Part shown: positions 1-8,900 of the stretch, piece by piece | Numbering within the stretch: position 1 is the stretch's first letter | Layout of the letters: every line of letters begins with the position of its first letter | Source of the DNA: Pseudanabaena yagii GIHE-NHR1 | Lineage (GTDB): Bacteria > Cyanobacteriota > Cyanobacteriia > Pseudanabaenales > Pseudanabaenaceae | Reading direction: 5' to 3' | NCBI RefSeq assembly: GCF_012863495.1 | Contig: NZ_JAAVJL010000001.1 | Span: 3,405,501-3,469,500 of the forward strand | DNA length: 64,000 bases | Position numbers and translations under genes: made by a program | Notes under the pieces: model-generated | Told to the model about the DNA's origin: nothing | Databases searched by the model: none | Seen by the model: only the letters and a program-made list of their open reading frames with translations

Positions 1-1900
1 TATTCAAACAATATCCATCTGAATATTGAATAATGAGTTCATCTTTATCTACGAGTGATTTTGAAGCTTTTATCAGAGAGATATTTGTAGGACGATCGCA
101 AACAATACATGCATTCTTATAAGGATAAATCCAGCCACAATGCTGAACGACTTCCTGAAACATACTCCATGTTGACCGATCGTAACTACAACCTAAAACA
201 GAAAAACAGAAATCTAAATACATCCCTTCGATTGCCCATAATTCAGGATGATTATGAACCATCAATAAGCGATCATCTCCAGCCCATCTTCGCCAACGAA
301 ATGAGTTTTGACCAAACTCACTGTCCAATGTTATTAATACACCCTCACTATAGGCTTCTATTGCTAAGGATATATCGATATCTTTAAATTTTCTATCTCG
401 ATCTCTGAATTTCATCCGAAGCCGAAACAAGAATTCAGGTTCTAATTGTTTTTTTATTTGCTCCTCTAACGAAGTTATGATTCCTGCCCAAGATATCCAA
501 GGTCTTTGCTGCTTAAATAAATCGCTGCTCCATGCTGCGTGGGGACTGTCACAAAAGATAATATTTGGTTCGGGTTGATTGCTATATTGATATAAGGTTT
601 TGATTGCCTTTGAGGCTTTCAGGTGATCGATGCGTTCGGTAGACAAAGCTATACGATACCACTTTTTTTGATATCTAGAAATCTCAGTTTCTTGCGTAGT
701 TGTTAATTGCGAGATAGGTTGGTCTGATTTTGTATAAGTAGTATGTATCAATATGAGAGATTCTTTTATAACGAGATTAGGTTCTTGATGCAACCAATCT
801 ATCTGCCAATTTTGAGGTAATACCCTACCATACTTCTCTGGCAAAATAGTTCCATGATTAGCGTAGATACTATATCCATCGGCAAACAGCAAAGCAGGTT
901 CTCCTTCTCCATGTAGCCGATCTTGATTGTCTAAAGATAGCTTGGTTGGGCGATCGCACACTAAACAAACGTCTTCGTGGGGAAAGATAAACCCACAATT
1001 TTGTGTTAACGCTTGGAAAACTTCCCAAGTTTGGTGATCGTAATCACAATTTAATTCAGAAATGCAAAAGTCAATAGTTACCCCATCACGATCCCATAAT
1101 TCTGGGCGCATAGATTGAAATAAAGGTGGATGAGAACAGCTAAAATTTTGAGTTAGATTCTGAAGAATACTTCCTGCAAAATCAAACTTTTTTTGCTGCT
1201 TGAATTCTGGACTAACTTGTGTATCTGTTTGTTTCTCTAGTGCTTTCCATAGTATTGTCTCTAGCTCTTCACGAATTTGGTAAACAAGCTGACTTGCGAC
1301 TTGATTCCACAAAAAGCTACTGTACTTGTTTTCCGAAACTGTATAAATTTGACTCCAACTACAGTTTCCCAATATATCTGAAGTGGGATGAAGTAAACTA
1401 TAGGAAATAAGCGTTCGATCTCGAATAATACCTGTCAAAAAATTCGCTTTCATTTCTGGATCGATTGGAACGTTTCCGAAATTAGCTTCACAAATCCTTT
1501 GAAGTAACTCTTCTTCAGGCAAAATCTGATTGGCAATTTGTAACCATAGATCTGCCCAGATAGTATCCTGCATTGCGAGAACACTTTGCTCCCACAAAAT
1601 CTTTTGAAGATTCTCACAGAGTGAAGTCAGTAATTGGCAACGCTGATCTGGAAGAAAATGATCTTTAAGTTTCTCTTTTATGATTTTCCCTCGGCGAAAG
1701 AGAAGATACCGCATGGCACTACGAGGACTAGCGAAAAAAAGAGTTTCTGGTTGCGCTTTTTGTTTAAGTTTGTATAGATCGCGAACTGCTGCTTTGGCTT
1801 TTGTTCTATCTATGCGTTCTGTAGAAAGACTGAGCGATCGCCATTTCTGCCGATAAGCGTTAAGCAGCTTCTCTTGAGTTTCCGTTAGCGTTGTAATCAT
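1..1900 (-). CDS. DUF6745-type protein with two tandem copies of the domain, 3' end outside the window
   Basis: A minus-strand frame without stops runs from about 1960 to the left edge, so the C-terminus lies outside. The protein has two successive copies of the same module. Each begins with the motif STERID (near nt 1825 and nt 640), then an F-x-S-P or C-D-S-P stretch, and later the signature VCDRPT (near nt 955 and nt 95) followed by an aspartate-glycine-tyrosine motif. This layout matches cyanobacterial DUF6745 proteins, whose function is unknown to me. I chose ATG 1900, which gives MITTLTETQEKL like other family members. An in-frame ATG at 1960 would add 20 residues. Neither start has a clear Shine-Dalgarno site. 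The duplication within one chain is the unusual point. Confidence 0.8.
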   Translation of the reverse strand, partial: MITTLTETQEKLLNAYRQKWRSLSLSTERIDRTKAKAAVRDLYKLKQKAQPETLFFASPRSAMRYLLFRRGKIIKEKLKDHFLPDQRCQLLTSLCENLQKILWEQSVLAMQDTIWADLWLQIANQILPEEELLQRICEANFGNVPIDPEMKANFLTGIIRDRTLISYSLLHPTSDILGNCSWSQIYTVSENKYSSFLWNQVASQLVYQIREELETILWKALEKQTDTQVSPEFKQQKKFDFAGSILQNLTQNFSCSHPPLFQSMRPELWDRDGVTIDFCISELNCDYDHQTWEVFQALTQNCGFIFPHEDVCLVCDRPTKLSLDNQDRLHGEGEPALLFADGYSIYANHGTILPEKYGRVLPQNWQIDWLHQEPNLVIKESLILIHTTYTKSDQPISQLTTTQETEISRYQKKWYRIALSTERIDHLKASKAIKTLYQYSNQPEPNIIFCDSPHAAWSSDLFKQQRPWISWAGIITSLEEQIKKQLEPEFLFRLRMKFRDRDRKFKDIDISLAIEAYSEGVLITLDSEFGQNSFRWRRWAGDDRLLMVHNHPELWAIEGMYLDFCFSVLGCSYDRSTWSMFQEVVQHCGWIYPYKNACIVCDRPTNISLIKASKSLVDKDELIIQYSDGYCLN

Positions 1901-2007
1901 ATGATTTACCCAACCACGATCATCTATCAATTTCTCACATTTTGTGATTGCTACTCCCATGAGTCTTAATTTTTATGGTAATCGCATCAACAATCTATCT
2001 TCTAAAG

Positions 2008-2048
2008 GCGATCGCTATTACTATGAGTTGTGAGTTATAGGCGATCGC
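2008..2048. repeat. Short interspersed HIP1-bounded repeat (copy 1)
   Basis: Two GCGATCGC octamers bracket about 25 bases reading TATTACTATGAGTTGTGAG. The same unit, in either orientation, recurs near 4807, 7512, 13780, 13839, 14626, 16189, 16862, 18790 and 19749. The flank TCTATCTTCTAAA also recurs. With its flanks it fills the gene-free stretch 1961-2250. Confidence 0.75.
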
Positions 2049-2250
2049 TTAATAATTGTTTGTCTTTGCGATCTCCAATAACTTCAACAACGAAATCAAC
2101 AATTTTTGATGTCACAATCTCGACTAGAAACAGACAGCCTTAACGGTCGTTTCGCTTCGTTATAACGACTTAATTGAGCGATAAGAAAGCTTTCTCTCTC
2201 AACCAAAATATCACAATTTTGTCCACTCCAATGCCATGTTAGATTGTGAC

Positions 2251-3562
2251 CTGATTGACTGACAAAAGTCTATGAAGCATAGTCGAGAGTAGAAGCATAG
2301 AACTCAATGCGGAATAATTTCTGAAGATGTTTTCGACGAGAAGCAATAGCAGGGTGAGAGTCAAGATAAGAAGTAAAAGAGTAGAAAGGCAAGAAAGCCC
2401 AGTTTTTAGTGATAGCGGTGTGAATCCAGTTCCAGCCAATCTTGAGATAACTAAGCCCACGAAACCAATGAGGATCAACCAAACGACGATAGCCAGAATC
2501 AGCAACCGCCAGTCCTTGAGCCGTTAAAAACAAGGTGGTCAGTGCTATCACAAAACAAAGGCGAGAAATGGCAGGAGCCGAACGTAAACGCGAAGATTCT
2601 AAATCAAAGCCATTAGATTTATCATCCAAGAAATTCTCCTCAATATCGAATCTCAGACCATACTCCCAAAAAGTTTGGAGTGTGGTAGGTTCAGTACTGA
2701 GAATATACCAATACTCTCGGCTCCCAGATTCCCAAGCCGCCGCAATATGCACATCGGTAAGACGCTTGGACTCAGTTTTGTGAACTTTAACATTGTGGAT
2801 CAACTTAGCTTCACCAAGACGAAGATGTAATTGTTTGACTGTTTGCCAGCCATGCTTGGGGGCATATATCCAGAAATTACCCTTGATCCGAATCCGACAT
2901 TGCCATTTTAATTCCCACACATAGCGCACCAGTTCTGGATTAGCAAATGCTCGGTCTGCTAATAAAACTACTTTGACATTCACGGGCAACAGTTTCGATG
3001 CGCGTTTGAGCATGTCTTGATAGCTACTCATCTCCACACTACTACTGCGATGTTTGATTACACGCCAACATAACGGTAAAGCTCTTCCCTGATGAACTAC
3101 ACACAATCGGATCATGCTGTATTCTTCCCACAGTTGACTGGTATCAAAACTCAGATATATTTCTGGCTCTTTCCATTTAGCGATTAACTCTTTGATTACT
3201 GGACTGTATAGCTTAGCTGGATTTATGCGCGGATTGTTCAGCCATCTTGATAGTTGTCTTTGCGTGCTTTGGGCGATCAATGCTTTTGTGTTGATATGGC
3301 TTAACCACTTCGTTAAATTCACACTCCCTGTGGCGATCATTCCCACCATCATCCACGCCATTACTCCCAAATGGCGCACATCTGACCACTGGCTGTATTG
3401 ACTCCCGAATTTTATTAGTTCATTATAGATACGTGAGGCGTTTTGGGTCATTTGTCCTATGCTCCTTTTTCTTCAAAAAACAGCATACGCCTCTTTTTTA
3501 CTCAAATTCAATCTCTGTATACTTTCTCGCAACTTCTCTTACCACTTTTGTCAGTCAATCAG
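2251..3562 (-). mobile_element. IS4-family insertion sequence, intact, copy 1
   Basis: The element is 1312 bp. It is bounded by 19-bp terminal inverted repeats reading CTGATTGACTGACAAAAGT inward from each end, and flanked by the 9-bp direct repeat GATTGTGAC (2242-2250 and 3563-3571), the expected target-site duplication. A second copy with the same ends and an identical transposase is at 37238-38549, so the family was recently active. Confidence 0.93.
2270..3451 (-). CDS. IS4-family DDE transposase
   Basis: This 393-residue protein fills the element and should cut and join its ends. The acidic catalytic residues are visible in the order SFDTS, LLADRAF and the terminal IEENFLDDKSNG block, which fits the Y-R-E-K signature of IS4 transposases (arginine, glutamate, then lysine). 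The start at 3451 gives MTQNASRIY. The protein is identical to the product of 37257-38438. The stop lies inside the IS, about 19 bp from its left end. Confidence 0.93.
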   Translation of the reverse strand: MTQNASRIYNELIKFGSQYSQWSDVRHLGVMAWMMVGMIATGSVNLTKWLSHINTKALIAQSTQRQLSRWLNNPRINPAKLYSPVIKELIAKWKEPEIYLSFDTSQLWEEYSMIRLCVVHQGRALPLCWRVIKHRSSSVEMSSYQDMLKRASKLLPVNVKVVLLADRAFANPELVRYVWELKWQCRIRIKGNFWIYAPKHGWQTVKQLHLRLGEAKLIHNVKVHKTESKRLTDVHIAAAWESGSREYWYILSTEPTTLQTFWEYGLRFDIEENFLDDKSNGFDLESSRLRSAPAISRLCFVIALTTLFLTAQGLAVADSGYRRLVDPHWFRGLSYLKIGWNWIHTAITKNWAFLPFYSFTSYLDSHPAIASRRKHLQKLFRIEFYASTLDYAS

Positions 3563-3614
3563 GATTGTGACTCACAGTTGATTGGACTACTTTACTTGAT
3601 ATACACCTTACAAT

Positions 3615-4046
3615 TTACACAAATCCACGCCTTACAAGAGTCCAATTTCGATCGACTTCTTTCACGATTTTTCCCTCATCTCTATAAGCATCAGCCTTTT
3701 TTGTATCTTCAGGCTGTTTTGTATAGACAAGTACATAGTAAAAATTAACTGGAGAAGCCTCAACTATGAATGGATCGTAAGACACACAAAAACCATCCTT
3801 GGTAATTTCATTCAATTCATTAGGTAAGCAAGATCGATAATTATTTGTCTTTAAACAACTCCTTGATTTTTTATCATCCCAAGCAACTAGTGAGTTAAAA
3901 GAGTTTCTATTTTTAATAAAAACATCGACATTACGATCAATATCCTGTTCACTCCAAAAACAATAACCACAACCTCTGAATAACAGCAATATAAAAAGAA
4001 AAGTTGCGACTAGGAAAAACGGAACTCTCAAAAGCTTAAGATTCAT
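3615..4046 (-). CDS. Hypothetical membrane-anchored protein
   Basis: I do not recognise this 143-residue protein. Residues 9-26 form one hydrophobic segment (FFLVATFLFILLLF), followed by a polar domain with cysteines at about 26, 29, 64, 73 and 87. It looks like an N-terminally anchored protein with the bulk outside the membrane. No lipobox is evident. It lies just past IS4 copy 1, separated by about 50 bp, and may have lost its original context. Coding status rests on open frame and a sensible membrane topology only. Confidence 0.5.
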   Translation of the reverse strand: MNLKLLRVPFFLVATFLFILLLFRGCGYCFWSEQDIDRNVDVFIKNRNSFNSLVAWDDKKSRSCLKTNNYRSCLPNELNEITKDGFCVSYDPFIVEASPVNFYYVLVYTKQPEDTKKADAYRDEGKIVKEVDRNWTLVRRGFV

Positions 4047-4234
4047 GTGTGCAGTAGTAGAAGAAATTAGTGCCTAAATGATCTAATCTTTTGCGGGCTA
4101 ATCATCAATAAAGTCGATGCTAGCAAGCTTGCAAGCTAACAGTTGAACTCACCTACTGTCAATGACATCAGATGATACAGATAGTTTAACCCACAGTCAG
4201 TTGCAGTGATTTGTTATGCATTCATCACTATTGA

Positions 4235-4725
4235 TTAATTGATAGAGGTACACGCATTGATGGTCTGTATAACTGATTGAGATAGACTGTTTAGTTCATA
4301 GCCTCCTTCCAAACCAAAAACAATCTTCGGCGTTATTTCCAAACAAAGTTTTGTAAATACTCCGTAATCTTCAGGTTGAAGTTTTATCCAGCCCAGAGAA
4401 TCCGCTTCATTAGCATCATAACCTGCACTGACTATAATAAGTAAATTGGGTTGAAAGTCAGATAAAAACGGTATTACTTTCTCTTCAAAAATCGGTTTGT
4501 ATTCTTTTATAGAAGACCCTTGCTTGACTCGAATATTTAAAACGTTATTACAAACTCCTCTTTCTTCCTCTCTGCCTGTAAAGGGGAAAATGGAGATTGA
4601 TGAATTGAGCAAAAAAAGCAATTTGAGGATTATTTTCTACCATCTCTTGAGTCCCATTCCCATGATGAACATCCCAATCTAAGATCGCTACTTGGCACTG
4701 GTTAGTTAAAGCGTGATTGGCGTAT
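4235..4725 (-). pseudogene. Partial, frameshifted inverted copy of the deacetylase-like gene
   Basis: The reverse strand is nearly identical in sequence to the C-terminal 60% of the intact gene at 7851-8768, from the metal-binding DWDVHHGNGT motif through the EGGYELN motif. Two extra T residues in a T-run near 4614 break the frame between those motifs, so only a 128-residue fragment remains open. An extra codon (LLIIV instead of LLIV) is also present. The N-terminal 40% is missing. I read this as a dead duplicate. It faces the intact gene across about 3 kb, making an imperfect inverted repeat. Confidence 0.85.
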
Positions 4726-4806
4726 TTGCGTCAATTCGGTCGCCATGAAATGGTCGTTTCAGACCCTATCCCTGCTTAACTGACCAATGCCCGCTCCATT
4801 AATTAT

Positions 4807-4847
4807 GATTGCCTAGAAATCACGACTCACGGTAATAGCGATCGCCT
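4807..4847. repeat. Short interspersed HIP1-bounded repeat (copy 2)
   Basis: It reads GATTGCC, GAAATCACGACTCAC, GGTAATA, GCGATCGCC. This is the forward form of the family described at 2008. It sits just downstream of the RelE-type toxin gene. Confidence 0.75.
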
Positions 4848-4873
4848 TTGCTAGCGCTTTTCAATTCTGAAAT

Positions 4874-5215
4874 TTAATCATCATCTGTATCATTATCTGA
4901 CTCGTCTAGCAGTCCTAATCTCAATAATTTTTTAGCAAGAGCATATACATCCTGTTTACTGCCATCCTTCCGAATTCCCAAAGCTAAAATCATCACAGTG
5001 ACTTGAGCTTGCTCGATCGCGTAAATGATGCGATATCTTTGTCCGACTGCCCGCACACTGTAATAACCATCTAGTTCACCGAGTAATGGTTTGCCTTGTG
5101 TTTCTGGAGATTCTTTGATCTTATCGATGCGATCTCTAATTTTTTGACGGATACGGCGATCGCTGATTTCCTTTAATAATTTTAAAGCTATAGGCTGAAT
5201 GACGATGCGATACAT
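4874..5215 (-). CDS. RelE/ParE-type toxin of a type II toxin-antitoxin pair
   Basis: The 113-residue protein has the RelE/StbE fold pattern: MYRIVIQPIALKLL, the segment KPLLGELDGYYSVRAVGQRYR, then RIIYAI and a final beta strand. Such toxins usually cleave mRNA at the ribosome; that activity is inferred from the family. The start ATG overlaps the antitoxin stop codon by one base (TAATG), which indicates translational coupling. The C-terminus carries an extra acidic tail ending DESDNDTDDD, making the chain somewhat longer than the usual 85-95 residues. Confidence 0.85.
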   Translation of the reverse strand: MYRIVIQPIALKLLKEISDRRIRQKIRDRIDKIKESPETQGKPLLGELDGYYSVRAVGQRYRIIYAIEQAQVTVMILALGIRKDGSKQDVYALAKKLLRLGLLDESDNDTDDD

Positions 5216-5499
5216 TACAAATCCAATTCTCGTTTAGCTGATTCCCAATCTACTCCCTGTTCTGATTTCGCTTCGGTAATGCCTTGACGCAAGTTAGCCA
5301 TGAGGTTTGCGTCACTAAGTATTTCTAAAGTTTCGAGGATTGCTTCGTAATGTTGCCAAGTCATCACCGCTAAGACTGGCTTGCCTCTGCGGGTAATTGC
5401 CAGTGTACCGCCTTGCTGTGTCAGCTTTTCAGGCAATGAGGTTAGCTCATGTCTTGCTTCAGTAATAGGAATATTGGACAGCATTGTTTTAAAATTCAT
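5215..5499 (-). CDS. Phd/YefM-type antitoxin
   Basis: The 94-residue protein starts with the Phd/YefM pattern SNIPITEARHELTSLPEKL and TRRGKPVLAVMTWQHYEAIL. This domain binds DNA, and the C-terminal helix should block the toxin encoded immediately downstream. An in-frame ATG six residues in (MLSNIPITEAR) is an alternative start. Antitoxin first, with a one-base overlap to the toxin, is the usual order. Confidence 0.88.
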   Translation of the reverse strand: MNFKTMLSNIPITEARHELTSLPEKLTQQGGTLAITRRGKPVLAVMTWQHYEAILETLEILSDANLMANLRQGITEAKSEQGVDWESAKRELDL

Positions 5500-5500
5500 C

Positions 5501-5527
5501 TGTACATCTAATTGTACATCTAAATGC
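5501..5527 (-). promoter_or_regulatory. Probable antitoxin operator: two TAGATGTACA-type direct repeats
   Basis: On the minus strand, ATTTAGATGTACA and ATTAGATGTACA follow one another directly before the antitoxin start. Each contains the palindrome TGTACA. Phd/YefM antitoxins typically repress their own promoter through short palindromic repeats, so this is a reasonable operator. Binding is inferred. Confidence 0.5.
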
Positions 5528-5645
5528 TAAACTGCGATCGCCAATCCTTATTTGTTTGGTTGTCAAATATAGCGATTGCAATATCTCAAACCTTTTTGTA
5601 GATAGATAATTGGGGCGATCACAATAAATAATTTAGAGCAAGAAT

Positions 5646-6434
5646 CTATGTTACAAACTGTTTGCGGCAATCCTTACATAGATAACATTGCTTACCTCGC
5701 CTCAGTCCATTTTTTGACACTTGCTTAGAGTAACAATGGGGACATATCATTACTTTCATTACATCGTGAAGTTTATTCCCAACTGTATCGCCAACATAAG
5801 GCTCTAGATAAGCTACAAGCAAATCTTCAATTTCCTGAGCTAGCATTTGTCGGCGTTGTAAATCTGAGTTGCGGAGTGCTGACAAAATTACAGCATTGCT
5901 GCTATGGACACAAACCTCAGATATTAGGCTTAACTGCAAGTCATTTAATAACGGATTTCTATGCTGCAAAATATCTGCCAGAAAGTTGATGGCTTCCTGA
6001 GTCATGCTTTCATCAATGGACTGAAAGACTTGACGGTTCGTATAAAACTGGATAAACATTACTCGCGATACAGGATTCTCAAATAGTTGCGAAATAGCTT
6101 TGACCAGCAAATCGATCATCTGCCGTAGCGGTAGTGAGACTATTGCCTCTACATCCGTCTGCGCCCACATCGCTTTGACCCTCTCCGTATGACGTAATTC
6201 CATTGTGTTGAAAATACTTGCCTTGTCGGGAAAGAATTGGTACAGGGAACCAACGGCTGTGCCTGCTTTGGCGGCGATCTGATGTGTAGTTGCGGCTTCG
6301 TAACCCACCTCATCAAATACAGCAGCAGCGGCTTCTAGGATTTTTTCAACACGATCTTTACCACGTTTTTGGCGCGGTTGGCGGCGTAACCCATCAGTAG
6401 ATTTATTTGTTGACAAATACGAATCATTCGTCAT
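5646..6434 (-). CDS. TetR-family regulator with an IS1 InsA-like zinc-finger tail
   Basis: Residues 20-70 form the TetR helix-turn-helix (KILEAAAAVFDEVGYEAATT, then QIAAKAGTAVGSLYQFFPDK). Residues 75-220 are the helical ligand-binding part. From about residue 229 (nt 5750) the sequence changes to CPHCYSKQVSKNGLRRG and CKDC, the N-terminal zinc finger of IS1-type InsA, and then stops. The tail therefore appears to be transposon DNA captured in frame. The gene is divergent from the Rieske oxygenase at 6500 with a 65-bp gap, so it likely regulates that gene. Confidence 0.85.
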   Translation of the reverse strand: MTNDSYLSTNKSTDGLRRQPRQKRGKDRVEKILEAAAAVFDEVGYEAATTHQIAAKAGTAVGSLYQFFPDKASIFNTMELRHTERVKAMWAQTDVEAIVSLPLRQMIDLLVKAISQLFENPVSRVMFIQFYTNRQVFQSIDESMTQEAINFLADILQHRNPLLNDLQLSLISEVCVHSSNAVILSALRNSDLQRRQMLAQEIEDLLVAYLEPYVGDTVGNKLHDVMKVMICPHCYSKQVSKNGLRRGKQCYLCKDCRKQFVT

Positions 6435-6499
6435 ATATTCAAAAGCGACGGATTGTTCATGATTTTATAAATATTTAACTATATCGAGAGGAGATAGTC

Positions 6500-7492
6500 A
6501 TGGCTTCTATGCTACAAGGAGCGCCTTGGTTGATTGCCCATATCTCTATGTTAGCAACTAATCAGCCTCGCAAAATCTCTGTATATGGTAATGATTATGT
6601 AATGTGGAAAGATTCCAAAGGCAGTATTCATGCTTTGCCGAATGCTTGTCCGCATATGGGCGCGATGTTGTCTGAGGGATGGTGTGAAATAGAAAGTAAT
6701 GGTGAAAGCGCGATCGCTTGTCCGTTTCATGCCTTGCGTTTTGATGCATCGGGTTGCACTGTACTGCCTGATACTCATAAAAAAACTTTGCCACTTTTGA
6801 AACCATTAGAGCTAATAGTGCAGGGTGATTTCATTTGGACTTATGGAGGATGTGAACCAAAGGTAGAGATTCCCAACGTCTTGAATGAAATTGCGTCAAA
6901 CTATCAGTTTATCGGTCATACTGGCGATCGCAGTGTCGAGACAGATTTGTTGACAATGCTAATGAATATGCATGACTACAATCACCAAAATGGAACACAT
7001 CGAGAATTGTTTCGGATTACAGAAGTTCAATTCCATCAATTTATTGATCAAGGACATTTATCTCATGCCTTTTACGAGATGCCCACAGCGCCCTATAGCT
7101 TGATCGAAAAAATCAGAAAGCCCGATTTATTTCTTTTGCCGACTACTTTAAAGGCGCATTTAGAGAATCATTTTCCATCGCTAGTAATCTTTCATGGTGA
7201 AACTGCTCTAGGTAAAGTTGCCCAATGTCATTTTTTTGTGCCAGAAGCTGTAAATCGCACTCGCACCTATATTTTGATGTTTGGTATTCCTAAACATCCA
7301 ATGTTCAAGATTTTTGGTAGCACTTTTTTGAATTTTGCTAAAGTCGTAGTTGATCAGGATGCTGATATTCTCGGTAAGATTTATCCCAATTCACCGCAGA
7401 AAGTGAAGCTCAATAATGAAGTGGGCATGGATTGGGTAAAGAGGAATTTTGCCAGTTTCCCCAATGTCGTTGAGCCTAGTCTATCAAAATAA
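6500..7492 (+). CDS. Rieske non-heme iron oxygenase
   Basis: The 330-residue protein has an N-terminal Rieske [2Fe-2S] domain with ligands C50-P-H52 and C74-P-F-H77. The C-terminal catalytic domain has a plausible mononuclear iron site around H158, D159, H162 and H167 (MHDYNHQNGTH). Such enzymes hydroxylate or demethylate aromatic and tetrapyrrole substrates using an external reductase; the substrate here cannot be read. AGGAGA lies 9 bases before the ATG. The spacing between the Rieske ligand pairs (21 residues) is longer than usual. It is divergent from the TetR regulator. Confidence 0.85.
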   Translation: MASMLQGAPWLIAHISMLATNQPRKISVYGNDYVMWKDSKGSIHALPNACPHMGAMLSEGWCEIESNGESAIACPFHALRFDASGCTVLPDTHKKTLPLLKPLELIVQGDFIWTYGGCEPKVEIPNVLNEIASNYQFIGHTGDRSVETDLLTMLMNMHDYNHQNGTHRELFRITEVQFHQFIDQGHLSHAFYEMPTAPYSLIEKIRKPDLFLLPTTLKAHLENHFPSLVIFHGETALGKVAQCHFFVPEAVNRTRTYILMFGIPKHPMFKIFGSTFLNFAKVVVDQDADILGKIYPNSPQKVKLNNEVGMDWVKRNFASFPNVVEPSLSK

Positions 7493-7511
7493 GTGATCGC
7501 CAATATTGTCG

Positions 7512-7552
7512 GGCGATCACCTAAAAATTACGACTCACAGTAATAGCGATCG
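7512..7552. repeat. Short interspersed HIP1-bounded repeat (copy 3)
   Basis: GCGATCAC, then AAAAATTACGACTCACAG, TAATA and GCGATCG: the forward form of the family seen at 2008. The remaining gene-free bases to 7850 are AT-rich. I see no other clear structure in them. Confidence 0.7.
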
Positions 7553-7850
7553 TAATCCATTAGATCGCAGGGTTTGTTAATACAAGGTGGTAAAGCGCCC
7601 AAACATCACTTAATGCTAATTTTTTGTGAGTTACACTCCTATATGACATGCTACAAGGTCGCATTTGCCAAATAAAACTCTAATTCAGGGATTTGATCCT
7701 GCAAAAACCTTGTTATTACACTTACTTGGTTGTTTTATCTGTCAATTTATGAAATATTTACATTGTGTAAGTATTTGTACTGTAACCTGCTAGACAGTAG
7801 ATAGTTATGCTGAAATATCAATATGCTAAAAGTATCATCATTTATTGTGT

Positions 7851-8768
7851 ATGATTTCAGTGATTTACAGCGATAGGTTCCTCTTACATAAGACTTGCGA
7901 TCGTCATCCAGAAAGACCAGAGAGATTGCAGGCAGTCACACAAGCACTACAGGAACAAGTGGATAATCTACTCATACAATGGGTTGAGCCAACTTATCGA
8001 GATTTACGTCAGTATTTAAGCCGTTTTCATAGCAGTATCTATCTCCAAAAAGTAGAAGATATGGCAAATCAAGGAGGAGGCAACTTCTATGAAGATACGT
8101 TTGTCTCACCCGATAGTTTTGATGTGGCTATGTTGGCTGTTAGTGCTTGGATGGATGGAGTCGATCTAACTTTGAAAACTGGTTGCCCTTCTTTTGCTTT
8201 AACACGTCCTCCTGGACATCATGCCTTAAAAGATACTGGAATGGGCTTTTGCTTATTTGCCAATGCTGCGATCGCTGCCCATTATGCATTGGAACAACCT
8301 AAAGTTGAAAGAGTAGCGATCTTGGATTGGGATGTTCATCATGGGAATGGGACTCAAGAGATGGTAGAAAATAATCCTCAAATTGCTTTTTGCTCAATTC
8401 ATCAATCTCCATTTTTCCCCTTTACAGGCAGAGAGGAAGAAAGAGGAGTTTGTAATAACGTTTTAAATATTCGAGTCAAGCAAGGGTCTTCTATAAAAGA
8501 ATACAAACCGATTTTTGAAGAAAGAGTAATACCATTTTTGTCTAGCTTTCAACCTAACTTACTTATAGTCAGTGCAGGTTATGATGCTAATGAAGCGGAT
8601 TCTCTGGGCTGGATAAAACTTCAACCTGAAGATTACGGAGTATTTACAAAACTTTGTTTGGAAATAACGCCGAAGATTGTTTTTGGTTTGGAAGGAGGCT
8701 ATGAACTAAACAGTCTATCTCAATCAGTTATACAGACCATCAATGCATGTGCGTCTATCTGTCGATGA
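7851..8768 (+). CDS. Histone deacetylase-family amidohydrolase
   Basis: The 305-residue protein has the family's landmarks in order: RHPERPERL (19-26), RPPGHHA with the catalytic histidine pair at 123-124, the zinc ligands D161 and H163 in DWDVHHGNGT, the third ligand D245 in SAGYDAN, and the transition-state tyrosine in EGGY (284). Bacterial members remove acetyl groups from small amines or proteins; the substrate is unknown. I chose ATG 7851, since the longer frame needs a TTG. The 3' end is duplicated, inverted and broken at 4235-4725. Confidence 0.92.
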   Translation: MISVIYSDRFLLHKTCDRHPERPERLQAVTQALQEQVDNLLIQWVEPTYRDLRQYLSRFHSSIYLQKVEDMANQGGGNFYEDTFVSPDSFDVAMLAVSAWMDGVDLTLKTGCPSFALTRPPGHHALKDTGMGFCLFANAAIAAHYALEQPKVERVAILDWDVHHGNGTQEMVENNPQIAFCSIHQSPFFPFTGREEERGVCNNVLNIRVKQGSSIKEYKPIFEERVIPFLSSFQPNLLIVSAGYDANEADSLGWIKLQPEDYGVFTKLCLEITPKIVFGLEGGYELNSLSQSVIQTINACASICR

Positions 8769-8900
8769 TCTGATTAGCATAATAAGTCACTGTACCCGAC
8801 CATAGGTTAAACTTCTTGAAATAATCCAAAGTTATTGGCAGCAGGTGAACTGGGGCGTTATGCTGACGATAAAGTTTAGCATTAGCTTTAACTCCCGAAG

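Noticed and set aside
2239-2527. Open frames inside the IS4 copies on both strands (also at 37229-37770 and 38179-38388)
   Set aside because: They are shadows of the transposase gene and occur identically in both copies.
8769-8900. Possible integron attC-like site (GCATAAT and GGGCGTTATGC)
   Set aside because: The pair lacks the conserved GTTRRRY and RYYYAAC boxes in the right arrangement, and no integrase is present.
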